Shown piece after piece: positions 1 to 11,222 of a stretch of 64,000 nucleotides of DNA (position 1 is the first letter of the stretch; each line of letters begins with the position of its first letter). The notes under the pieces were generated by a model. The model saw only the letters and a list, made by a program, of their open reading frames with translations, was not told the DNA's origin and did not search any database. The stretch comes from Pseudogulbenkiania ferrooxidans 2002 (GTDB lineage: Bacteria; Pseudomonadota; Gammaproteobacteria; Burkholderiales; Chromobacteriaceae): contig NZ_ACIS01000007.1 in assembly GCF_000174355.1 (NCBI RefSeq), forward strand, positions 229,247 to 293,246, written 5' to 3'. Position numbers and translations under genes: made by a program.

Positions 1-755
1 CGCACGATCAGCGCGGCCATGGCGAGCGGCCGCGGCGGCGCGGCTGGTTCGCCGCCGAACAGGGCTGGAACAAGGTGGTGGACGACGTCGATACGGTGCG
101 CGCCCACGCCGCGGCGCGGCACCCCGTGGTGCCGCTGCTGCTGTTCGGCCACAGCATGGGCAGTTTCGTGTCGCGCGCCTACCTGCTGCGTCACGGCCAG
201 GGCTTGGCCGGGCTGGTGCTGTCGGCCACCGGCTACCGCCAGGCCTGGCTGGCGCGGCTGATGCGCCGCGTCGCCGGCCTGGCGGGCCGGCTGGGGGGAC
301 GGCTGCAGCCGAACGCCTTCATGAGCCGGCTGGTGTTCGGCAGTTTCAACCTGTCGTTTCTGCCGGCGCGTACCGCGGTGGACTGGTTGAGCCGCGATGC
401 GGCCGAGGTCGATCGCTACCTGGCCGATCCCTTGTGCGGCTTTCACTTTACCCCGGCGCTGTGGCAGGACCTGTTCGGCGGCATCATCGCGCTGGAGGCC
501 GGCGAGCAGCGCGGCCGCAACCTGCCGCGTTGCCCGGTGCTGCTGATGACCGGCAGCCGCGATCCGGTCAGCCTGGGGCACTGGGCGCTGCGGCAGCTGG
601 CGCGCCGCTACCGGCGCGCCGGGCTCGACGACATCACGCTGCGGGTCTACCCCGGCGGGCGTCACGAGATGCTCAACGAAACCAATCGCGAGGCGGTGAC
701 CGCCGACATCCTGGCCTGGATGGAGCGTGTCGGCGTGGCCGGACGGACCGGCTAG
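1..755 (+). CDS. Alpha/beta hydrolase (serine aminopeptidase S33 / lysophospholipase type), 5' end outside window
   Basis: Partial gene; the frame is open from base 3 and the true start lies upstream. The first visible residues (HDQRGHG, then GWFA and GWNKVV) fit the oxyanion-side loop of hydrolase_4 proteins. The nucleophile elbow GHSMGS is followed by an aspartate in MTGSRDPVS and a histidine in GGRHEML, giving a plausible Ser-Asp-His triad. No signal peptide can be judged because the N terminus is missing. Family members hydrolyse monoacylglycerols, lysophospholipids or other esters; the substrate here is unknown. The next gene starts about 145 bases downstream and is functionally unrelated. 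Confidence 0.85.
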   Translation, partial: HDQRGHGERPRRRGWFAAEQGWNKVVDDVDTVRAHAAARHPVVPLLLFGHSMGSFVSRAYLLRHGQGLAGLVLSATGYRQAWLARLMRRVAGLAGRLGGRLQPNAFMSRLVFGSFNLSFLPARTAVDWLSRDAAEVDRYLADPLCGFHFTPALWQDLFGGIIALEAGEQRGRNLPRCPVLLMTGSRDPVSLGHWALRQLARRYRRAGLDDITLRVYPGGRHEMLNETNREAVTADILAWMERVGVAGRTG

Positions 756-900
756 CGCGCCCGCGGGGCGGCTTGGTGTTCTCGTTCCGTCTCATCTATT
801 CTTCATAATAGCTGCCGGGTATGCCGGTATTCATCATCACGCCCACCCTGGCACCGCCTGCTCCCGGCCGTGCGGGTTCGCGTGCGCCGGGAGAGTCGAC

Positions 901-3390
901 TTGTCTACGCTGTCGCCACCCTCCGTTTCCACCTTTGTTCCGCTCCCGCGCCGGGGCATGGGGCTGTGTGCGCTGGCGATGGGGCTGGCCAGCCTGGCCC
1001 TGGCCTGGCTCGGCATCTGGCTGCTGCGCGGGCCGGGCGACGTGGCCGCGATCTGGCTGGTCAACGGTTTTGCCATGGCGGTGCTGGCGCGGGCTCCGGC
1101 GACCGCGCGTCTGCCCTTGGCGCTGGCCTTTCTCGTCGGGGTGGGGCTGGCCAATGTGCTGGCCGACAACACGCCGCTGCTGGCGTTCGGGCTGGGCCTC
1201 GCCAACCTGGCCGAGGTGGCGCTGGGGGCGCTGTTGCTGCGGCTCATCCATCATGGCGAACCCTTCCTGTCGTCGCTGCGGCTGACGGCGCTGAGCCTGC
1301 TGGCGGTCGGTCCGTGCGCCGCCGTGGTGGGGGCCAGTGCCGGCGCGCTGGTGGTGGCGCTGGAGCTGGGCGTGCCGTTTGGCACCATCTGGCCGAGCTG
1401 GTGGTTCGCCGACGGCATGGGCGCACTGGTGCTGGTGCCCTTGCTGCTGCTGAGCGACCGCTCGCGCTGGCGCCAACTGCTGGCTCCGACGAAATGGCTG
1501 CGCGTGCTGCCGCTGGCGCTGCTGGTGGCGCTGACCTGCTACGTGGGCGTGCGCTACCTGCCGTACCCGTTCATCTTCGCCGAGATTCCGCTGATCGCCA
1601 GCGCCATGCTGCTGGGCCTGTTCCCCGCGACCCTCCTGACCCTGCTCGCGGCGGCGCTGATCGTGGCCGCCACGCTGGATGCCCCGGAGATGGTGCTGGC
1701 CGGCTTGCAACGCTGGGGCCCGGCCGGGTTCAACCTGCCGCTGGCGGTGACGGTGTCGCTGCCGGTGATGGTGGGGGCGCTGATGGATGCGCTGGAGCGT
1801 CAGCAGACGGCGCTGGAGCTCAGCCGCAAGGAACTCAGCGACACCATGCAGGCGGCGGCGATCGGCATGGCGCTGGTGTCGACCAGCGGCCACTGGATCA
1901 AGGTCAACCCGGCGTTGTGCCAGCTGTTGGGCTACCGCGAGGAGGAGCTGCTGCCGCTGACGTTTCAGGATGTCACCCATCCCGACGACCTGGAGCTGGA
2001 CCTGGCCAACGTCCACGCGCTGCTGGAGGGGCGTGCCGACACCTATCGCATGGAAAAGCGCTACCTGCGCCAGGATGGCCGGGAGTTGTGGGCGCAACTG
2101 GCGGTGTCGATCGTGCGCGACCGCGATGGGCGGCCGCTTTACTTCGTGGCCCAGGTGGAGGACATCGACCAGCTGAAGCGGGCCCAGGAAGCGCTGCGCG
2201 AGAGCGAGGCGCGCTGGAACTTCGCGCTGTCCGGCAGCGGCCAGGGGGTGTGGGACTGGGATCTGGCGAGCGGCACGGTGTTCTTTTCCGAGACCTGGAA
2301 GGGCATGCTGGGCTATGCCCCGGGCGAGATCGGCCAGGACATCGAGGAGTGGTGGTCGCGCATCCACCCGCAGGACGAGGAATGGGTGCGGGTGGTGCTG
2401 CAGCGCATCGCGCAGGGGCGCGATAGCCGTTACGCCATCGAGTACCGCCTGCTCGACAAGCGTCACAACGCCCTGTGGATTCACGACCGCGGCGTGGTGA
2501 TCGAGCGCGACGCCGCCGGCCAGCCGCGGCGGCTGATCGGCACCCACACCGACATCAGCGCCAGGAAGCGCGACGAGGCCGAGCGCCGGCGCCAGAGCGA
2601 GCGCATGGCGTTGGCGGTGGCGGCGGCGCGGGTGGGGATCTGGGAGTGGCACATCGGCAGCAACACCCTGATCTGGGACGAGCGCATGTACGAGTTGTAT
2701 GGGCGCCAGCCCGGCGACGGCGATCCGCCGCTGGAGTACTGGTACAACAGCCTGCACCCGGACGACAGCGAGCGGGCGCTGCAGGAAGTGGTGTTGGCGC
2801 AACAAGGCAAGAAGCCGCTCGATACCGAGTTTCGCGCGCTGTGGCCGGACGGGCAGGTGCGCCACATCCGCGCCCTGGCGACGGTGCGCTGCGACGAGTA
2901 CGGCGTGCCGGTGGCGATGACCGGCACCAACTGGGACATCACCGAGCAGCGCCGGCTGGCCGATGCCCTGGCCGAGGAGAAGGAGCTGTGGCGCGTCACG
3001 CTGCACTCCATTGGCGACGCCGTGATCGCCACCGATACCGCGCTCGTGATCAATTACATGAACCCGGTGGCGGAGCGCCTGACCGGCTGGCGCCAGGCCG
3101 AGGCGCGGGGATGGCCGCTGAGCACGGTGCTGGTGCTGCGCGATCAGGCCAGCGGCCAGCCGCTGGCCGACCCGGTGGAAGCCTGCCTGCGCCAGGGCCA
3201 GCCGGTGTTTCTCCAGCCCGGCGCGGTCCTGATCGGCCGCGATGGCCGTGCGGTGCCGGTGCTCGATTCGGCCGCCCCGGTGCGTGCCGGCAACGGCAGC
3301 GTCATCGGCGCCGTGCTGGTGTTGCAAGACCTGCGCGACCTGCCGCCTTCGCGGCCCGGCGCCATGCCCCCGTCGCCGCCCGCCCGCTGA
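901..3390 (+). CDS. MASE1 membrane sensor with four PAS domains and no output domain
   Basis: About 829 residues from a TTG start chosen because GGGAG lies six bases upstream; the frame is open further upstream but without a good ribosome site. Residues ~20-290 are hydrophobic and match a MASE1-type membrane sensory domain (IWLVNGFAMAVLAR, WPSWWFADGMGALVLVPLLL). Four PAS units follow, beginning near residues 310, 432, 563 and 695, with PAC-type ends such as FVAQVEDIDQLKRAQEAL and GTHTDISARKRDEAE. The protein stops after the fourth PAS. No GGDEF, EAL, histidine kinase or methyl-accepting region is present, although MASE1-PAS proteins usually end in one of these. It may be truncated or may act through a partner. 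Confidence 0.8.
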   Translation: MSTLSPPSVSTFVPLPRRGMGLCALAMGLASLALAWLGIWLLRGPGDVAAIWLVNGFAMAVLARAPATARLPLALAFLVGVGLANVLADNTPLLAFGLGLANLAEVALGALLLRLIHHGEPFLSSLRLTALSLLAVGPCAAVVGASAGALVVALELGVPFGTIWPSWWFADGMGALVLVPLLLLSDRSRWRQLLAPTKWLRVLPLALLVALTCYVGVRYLPYPFIFAEIPLIASAMLLGLFPATLLTLLAAALIVAATLDAPEMVLAGLQRWGPAGFNLPLAVTVSLPVMVGALMDALERQQTALELSRKELSDTMQAAAIGMALVSTSGHWIKVNPALCQLLGYREEELLPLTFQDVTHPDDLELDLANVHALLEGRADTYRMEKRYLRQDGRELWAQLAVSIVRDRDGRPLYFVAQVEDIDQLKRAQEALRESEARWNFALSGSGQGVWDWDLASGTVFFSETWKGMLGYAPGEIGQDIEEWWSRIHPQDEEWVRVVLQRIAQGRDSRYAIEYRLLDKRHNALWIHDRGVVIERDAAGQPRRLIGTHTDISARKRDEAERRRQSERMALAVAAARVGIWEWHIGSNTLIWDERMYELYGRQPGDGDPPLEYWYNSLHPDDSERALQEVVLAQQGKKPLDTEFRALWPDGQVRHIRALATVRCDEYGVPVAMTGTNWDITEQRRLADALAEEKELWRVTLHSIGDAVIATDTALVINYMNPVAERLTGWRQAEARGWPLSTVLVLRDQASGQPLADPVEACLRQGQPVFLQPGAVLIGRDGRAVPVLDSAAPVRAGNGSVIGAVLVLQDLRDLPPSRPGAMPPSPPAR

Positions 3391-3462
3391 GACGCCCCCC
3401 GCCGTCGCGCTATCCCTCTCGGTCACTTCCCCTTGGCGCAGCGCGCCCGGTCGGGGGCTGGT

Positions 3463-3491
3463 TTGACAACTTACTTACTAGTAAGTATTGT
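3463..3491 (+). promoter_or_regulatory. Sigma-70 promoter of fadH with a perfect 14-bp palindrome in the spacer
   Basis: TTGACA at 3463-3468 and TATTGT at 3486-3491 are separated by exactly 17 bases. The spacer holds the perfect palindrome ACTTACTAGTAAGT (3473-3486), of the TTACT-AGTAA type used by TetR-family repressors, so repression by occlusion is likely. No TetR gene lies in the window next to it. The fadH start is about 55 bases downstream of the -10. Confidence 0.8.
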
Positions 3492-3506
3492 CGTGGCACA
3501 GGCTAA

Positions 3507-5567
<2,061 letters not shown>

Positions 5568-5589
5568 GATGGTTTCGGCCAAGGCGCGC

Positions 5590-5686
5590 TTCGGTAGGGT
5601 GGGTGGAGCGCAGCGCAACCCATCGGGCGGCTTGGGATCATGGGCGATGAGTTACGGCGCAAGCGCCTCCACCCATCCTACGCAGC
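5590..5686. repeat. Intergenic inverted repeat (GTAGGGTGGGTGGAGCGC / GCGCCTCCACCCATCCTACG)
   Basis: After fadH the sequence GTAGGGTGGGTGGAGCGC (near 5594-5611) faces GCGCCTCCACCCATCCTAC (near 5661-5681), so the ~90-bp unit could fold into a long imperfect hairpin. Related CACCC(A/G)TCCTACG sequence recurs at about 5980-5993 inside the 3' end of xdhC. The two copies bracket the small AT-richer gene at 5686-5955. It resembles common proteobacterial intergenic repeats. Confidence 0.6.
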
Positions 5687-5955
5687 TATAGCCCATCTGG
5701 TTTTTTCATGTATCGTCGCACGCGGAGAAAGAGGCGCCACCATACGTGCAAGATAAAAATGAACCCGCCAATAACGCCAAGGACCGTGATGGCAAATGCA
5801 ATTAAACCGAGCCAGCGAAGTGATAGTGCTGAAGCGATGAAGCCAAGTGTTACTCCCACGCCGCTTATACAGAAAGCAACAAACCCTGGAAACATCATGC
5901 GGTTTGTCTCGTTCGGGAGGAATTTCTCAAGGCCACGCACTGGATTGTTCTCCAA
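5686..5955 (-). CDS. Small hypothetical membrane protein
   Basis: 89 residues if started at TTG 5955; an ATG at codon 20 or 21 (MM) is the alternative, and neither has an obvious ribosome site. Two hydrophobic segments (about residues 23-45, FPGFVAFCISGVGVTLGFIA, and 49-72, LGLIAFAITVLGVIGGFIFI) precede a basic tail RRYMKKPD. I do not recognise a family. The gene is clearly AT-richer than its neighbours and sits between two copies of a CACCCATCCTACG-type repeat, which suggests acquisition. It is downstream of, but probably independent from, xdhC. Confidence 0.5.
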   Translation of the reverse strand: MENNPVRGLEKFLPNETNRMMFPGFVAFCISGVGVTLGFIASALSLRWLGLIAFAITVLGVIGGFIFILHVWWRLFLRVRRYMKKPDGL

Positions 5956-5964
5956 GCGTTAGGG

Positions 5965-6948
5965 TTACGGTGCCGCCGCCTTCACCCGTCCTACGGAATC
6001 GGTGGACTGCGTACTGTCGCGCCAGCGCAGTAGCTGCGCCGCCACCGCGATGGCGATCGAGGGCGGATCCTTGGCGCTGATGCCGGGCAGGCCGATCGGG
6101 CAGACCATGGCGCCGAGCCGTTCCGGCGCGATGCCGCGCGCGGCGAGGCGGTGTTCGAAGCGGGCGCGCTTGCTCTGCGAGCCGATTAGGCCGAAGAAGC
6201 CCACGTCGTCGCGGCGCAGGATGTGCCAGGCCAGTTCCAGGTCGAGGTCGTGGCGGTGCGTCATCACCAGGTAGGCGCTGCCGGGTGCGGCGCGCGCCAC
6301 TTCCTCCGTTGGCTCGTCGCTGACGATCGCGTCTACGTTGTCCGGCAGCGGGGCGGCGAAGGCGTCTTCGCGCTGATCGATCCAGCGGGTATGCAGGTCG
6401 CTGCCCGCCAGCACCCGCACCAGCGCCTGGCCGACATGGCCGGCGCCGAACAGCGCCAGCTCCCGGCGCCAGGCGCGGTAGCGCTGCTGCCAGTGCCCGT
6501 CGTCCGCGCCGCCGGACAGCCGCGTGGTGCTGTCGCCTTCCGTTTCCACCGTCCAGTCCGAACCCGCTGCGCCGGCGGCCAGCGCGCGCGCCAGCGTGGC
6601 GCCCTGGCGTAGCGCCTCGGCACGCCGGCGCCAGGCGTCGCGTTCACGTGCCGCAACGCGTTCGAACAGCAGCCACACCACGCCGCCGCAGCACTGCCCC
6701 AGGCTCGGCCCGAGGGCAAAGCGCAGGACCTCCGGCGCTTGTGGCGCGCTGAGCAGCCGGGCGCGGGCGTGGGCGATGGCTTCCCACTCCAGATGGCCGC
6801 CGCCCAGGGTGTCGGCGCTGTCCGTCAGGTTCAGCGCCAGCGTGGCGCCGGCTTCGCGCGGCGCCGAGCCGGCCACCTTGAGCACGCTCACCAGTTCGGC
6901 GTCGCCGTCGGCGAGCAGGGCGGGCAGGGCGGCGAGCCAGGGCGGCAT
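5965..6948 (-). CDS. xdhC: Xanthine dehydrogenase accessory protein XdhC
   Basis: 327 residues, XdhC/CoxI family. It is needed to insert sulfurated molybdenum cofactor into xanthine dehydrogenase. Visible family features are GSAPREAGATL and GGGHLEWEAI in the N-terminal domain, GQCCGGVVWLLFE, and the C-terminal nucleotide-binding fold FGAGHVGQALVRVLA with VMTHRHDLD and GLIGSQSKRARF. The ATG at 6948 is one base from the xdhB stop, so it is the last gene of xdhABC. The final residues (VGRVKAAAP) are encoded by repeat-like CACCCGTCCTACG sequence, so the C terminus may have been rewritten by a repeat. Confidence 0.93.
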   Translation of the reverse strand: MPPWLAALPALLADGDAELVSVLKVAGSAPREAGATLALNLTDSADTLGGGHLEWEAIAHARARLLSAPQAPEVLRFALGPSLGQCCGGVVWLLFERVAARERDAWRRRAEALRQGATLARALAAGAAGSDWTVETEGDSTTRLSGGADDGHWQQRYRAWRRELALFGAGHVGQALVRVLAGSDLHTRWIDQREDAFAAPLPDNVDAIVSDEPTEEVARAAPGSAYLVMTHRHDLDLELAWHILRRDDVGFFGLIGSQSKRARFEHRLAARGIAPERLGAMVCPIGLPGISAKDPPSIAIAVAAQLLRWRDSTQSTDSVGRVKAAAP

Positions 6949-6949
6949 G

Positions 6950-9264
6950 TCAGGCTCCCGGGCGGTAGCCGATGGCGTCGAGCGCGTCGAGCACCGCCTG
7001 CGGCGTGGCCGGGGCGGCGAGCGGCACGCGCTGGCCCGGCGCGGCGCAGTAGCCCAGGGCGTCGCGGATGGCGAAGAACACCGACAGCGCCAGCATCAGC
7101 GGCGGCTCGCCCACCGCCTTGGAGTGGTGCAGGCCTTCCTCGATGTTGGCGTTGTCGAACAGCGTGACCGTGAAGTGCTCCGGCACGTCGTAGGCGGTGG
7201 GAATCTTGTAGGTGGACGGCGCGTGCGTGGCGAGCCGCCCGTCCGGCTGCCAGCAGAGCTCCTCGCTGGTGAGCCAGCCCATGCCCTGCACGAAGCCGCC
7301 CTCGATCTGGCCGCGGTCGATGGCCGGGTTCAGCGAGCGCCCGACGTCGTGCAGGATGTCCACCGCCAACAGCCGCGTCGCCCCCGACAGCGTGTCCACC
7401 GCCACCTCGCTCACCGCCGCGCCGTAGGCGAAGTAGTAGAACGGCCGGCCCTGGCGCGTGTCGGCATCGTAGTGGATCTTGGGCGTGCGGTAGAAGCCGG
7501 CCTCCCACAACGGCAGGCGGCGGCGGTAGGCCAGCGTCACCAGTTCGCTGAAGTCGAGCCGGTGTTCGCCGGAGCAGACCTGTCCCCCTTTGAATTCGAC
7601 CGTGGCGGCGTGGCAGCCGTAGAGCACGGCGAACAGGGCGGCCAGCCGGGTGCGGATCGCCCCGGCGGCCTGGCGCGCGGCCTGGCCGTTGAGGTCGGCG
7701 CTGGAGGAGGCGGCGCTGGCCGAGGTATTGGGCACCTTGGCGGTGTCGGTGGCGCCGATGCGCACCCGCTCCAGCGGCAGTCCGAGTTCCTCGGCCACCA
7801 CCTGCTGCACCTTGATGTGCAGGCCCTGGCCCATCTCGATGCCGCCGTGGCTGACCAGCACGCTGCCGTCGAGGTAGACGTGCGCCAGCGCGCCGGCCTG
7901 GTTGTAGTGGGTGGCGGTGAAGGCGATGCCGAACTTGACCGGGGTCAGCGCCAGGCCGCGCTTGAGCACGGGGCTGGCGGCATTGAAGGCGGCGATGGCG
8001 TGGCGGCGTTCCGGGTAGTGGCTGTCGCGTTCCAGCTGGTCCACCAGCTCCGGCAGCACGTTGTCCGCCACGGTCATGCCGTAGTGCGTGGTGTCGCGCG
8101 GCGCGGCGCCGTAGAAGTTGGCGCGCCGCACCACCAGCGGGTCGCATTGCAGGGTGCGCGCGATGTCGTCGAGCACGCTCTCGATGGCGAACATGCCCTG
8201 CGGCCCGCCGAAGCCGCGGAAGGCGGTATTCGACACCGTGTGAGTCCTGAGGCGCAGGTTGTGCAGCGTCACCGCGTCCAGGTAGTAGGCGTTGTCGACG
8301 TGGAACAGCGCACGATCGTTGACCGGGCCGGACAGGTCGGCGGAATGGCCGCAGCGCGCCGCCAGGGTCAGCTCGAGGCCGTGCAGGCGGCCGCTGTCGT
8401 CGAAGCCGGCGTCGTAGTCGTAGGCGAAGTCGTGGCGCTTGCCGGTGACGGCGATGTCGACGTCGCGGTCCAGGCGCAGCTTGACCGGGCGGCCGGTGCG
8501 CTGCGCCAACAGCGCCGCCAGGCAGGCCCACTGCGCCGACTGCGTTTCCTTGCCGCCGAAGCCGCCGCCGATGCGGCGGCACTCGACCGTCACCGCGTGC
8601 GCCGGCAGCCCGAGCGCCTCCGCCACCAGTTGCTGCATCTCGCTCGGGTGCTGGGTGGAGCAGTAGAGCTGCAGGCCGCCGTCGTCGCGCGGCACGGCGT
8701 AGCTGACCTGCCCCTCGAGGTAGAAGTGCTCCTGGCCGCCCACGCTCAGCTGCCCCTGCAGGCGGTGCGGCGCCTGTTGCAGGGCGGCCGCGGCGTCGCC
8801 GCGTTGCATCTCCACCGGCGGCAGCACGTAGTCGGCGGCGGCGCGCGCGCTGGCGATGTCGAGGTGCGCCGGCTGCGTCTCGTATTCGGCCCACGCCAGC
8901 CGTACCGCGCGCCGCGCGATCTCGACGCTGTCGGCGGCGACGGCGAACAAAGGTTGGCCGAAGAAGCTCACCTCGCCCGCGCACAGGATCGGGTCGTCCG
9001 GCTCGATCGGGCCGCAGCTGGTGCCGTGGCACAGGTCGGCCGCGGTGAGCACGGCGCGCACGCCCGGCAACTGCCGCACCGTGTCGAGATCGAGCGCGCT
9101 GAGCCGGCCGTGGGCGACCTCGGCGCAGCCGAGCGCGGCGTGGAGCGTGCCGGGCAGTTCCGGCAGGTCGTCGGTGTAGCGGGCACGGCCGGTGACGTGC
9201 AGCCGGGCGCTGTCGTGCGCATAGGGCAGGCCGACGTGGTCGTGCGCTGGCGGTGGTGGCGTGC

Positions 9265-9268
<4 letters not shown>
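6950..9268 (-). CDS. xdhB: Xanthine dehydrogenase, molybdopterin-binding subunit
   Basis: 772 residues from ATG 9268, which overlaps the xdhA stop as ATGA, indicating translational coupling; upstream in-frame sequence lies inside xdhA. It binds the molybdenum cofactor and hydroxylates hypoxanthine and xanthine to urate. Characteristic segments include TGRARYTDDLPELPGTLHAA at the N terminus, GGGFGGKETQS, AFRGFGGPQGMFAIE, GGIEMGQGLHIKVQQV, NTSASAASSSADLNG and a C-terminal AVGEPPLMLALSVFFAIRDA containing the catalytic glutamate region. It initiates the purine degradation route whose remaining steps are encoded at 20-35 kb. Confidence 0.95.
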
Positions 9269-10755
<1,487 letters not shown>

Positions 10756-10795
10756 GCTGTGCTGTCCGCTGGGCTGCCGGGCGGCGGCCCGGTTT

Positions 10796-11055
10796 CTATA
10801 AAGATAGTCGGGCAGGCGAGGCTTGCCAGCTTGGGGCGCCGCCGGCCCGGCTGCCGGGCGGCGGGTCAGTGGGGGACAGCGCCTCGGTAAACGTCGTGCG
10901 CCGTACCCGGCAAAAGATGAGCAACACCACCAGCACGGGACAAGCAACAGCGCCAGCGCCATGGCCAGCGTCGCCGGCGCGACGCCATGGACGTAGAGCA
11001 CGCCGCCCGCCACCGCGACCGAGAGCGCGGCGCAGCCCAGGTAAGTCAGCCGTTT
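10796..11055 (-). pseudogene. Small two-helix membrane protein, apparently frameshifted
   Basis: From ATG 11055 the frame reads MKRLTYLGCAALSVAVAGGV then a second hydrophobic stretch (ATLAMALALLLV) and then becomes improbable (PCWWCCSSFAGYG), running without a stop into xdhA. One base inserted near 10935 would instead give LLLCPVLVVLLIFCRVRRT, a typical helix end with a positive anchor, ending at TAG 10796. I infer a one-base deletion, real or a sequencing error. The position next to copA suggests one of the small membrane proteins often found with copper ATPases; the family is not identified. Confidence 0.45.
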
Positions 11056-11078
11056 CATCGCCATGCCCTCCTGCGCTA

Positions 11079-11222
11079 AGAACCTGTTCCCGCTCTTGCT
11101 GCGCATCCCTGATCGGGGCTCATGTGCTGCTCGGAATCCTCATGTACTGCAGTACATTCCGGTTCCTGCGCTGCTCTTCACCCCGCTGAGGGCTGCTCGC
11201 GACAGATCGTGAACAGGTTCTC
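11079..11222 (+). repeat. TIR element copy A (MITE-like)
   Basis: About 144 bp bounded by AGAACCTGTTC at 11079-11089 and GAACAGGTTCT at 11211-11221. The core carries the hairpin ATGTACTGCAGTACAT within a larger GGAA...TTCC arm. The right terminal repeat supplies part of the copA stop codon. Copies B (27537-27682, opposite orientation) and C (51574-51778) are the same element. There is no coding capacity. Confidence 0.85.

Noticed and set aside
796..3426. Very long open frame antisense to the MASE1-PAS gene
   Set aside because: It is Arg/His/Gln-rich with no domain logic and mirrors the sense gene; such frames arise from GC-rich codon bias. The same applies to long antisense frames over xdhB, the gcl operon (19927-23523) and topA.
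5940..5970. GTTAGGG/CCCTAACGC next to the small membrane gene as an integron attC core
   Set aside because: The core-site consensus and orientation do not fit a cassette boundary and no partner arms or integrase were found.
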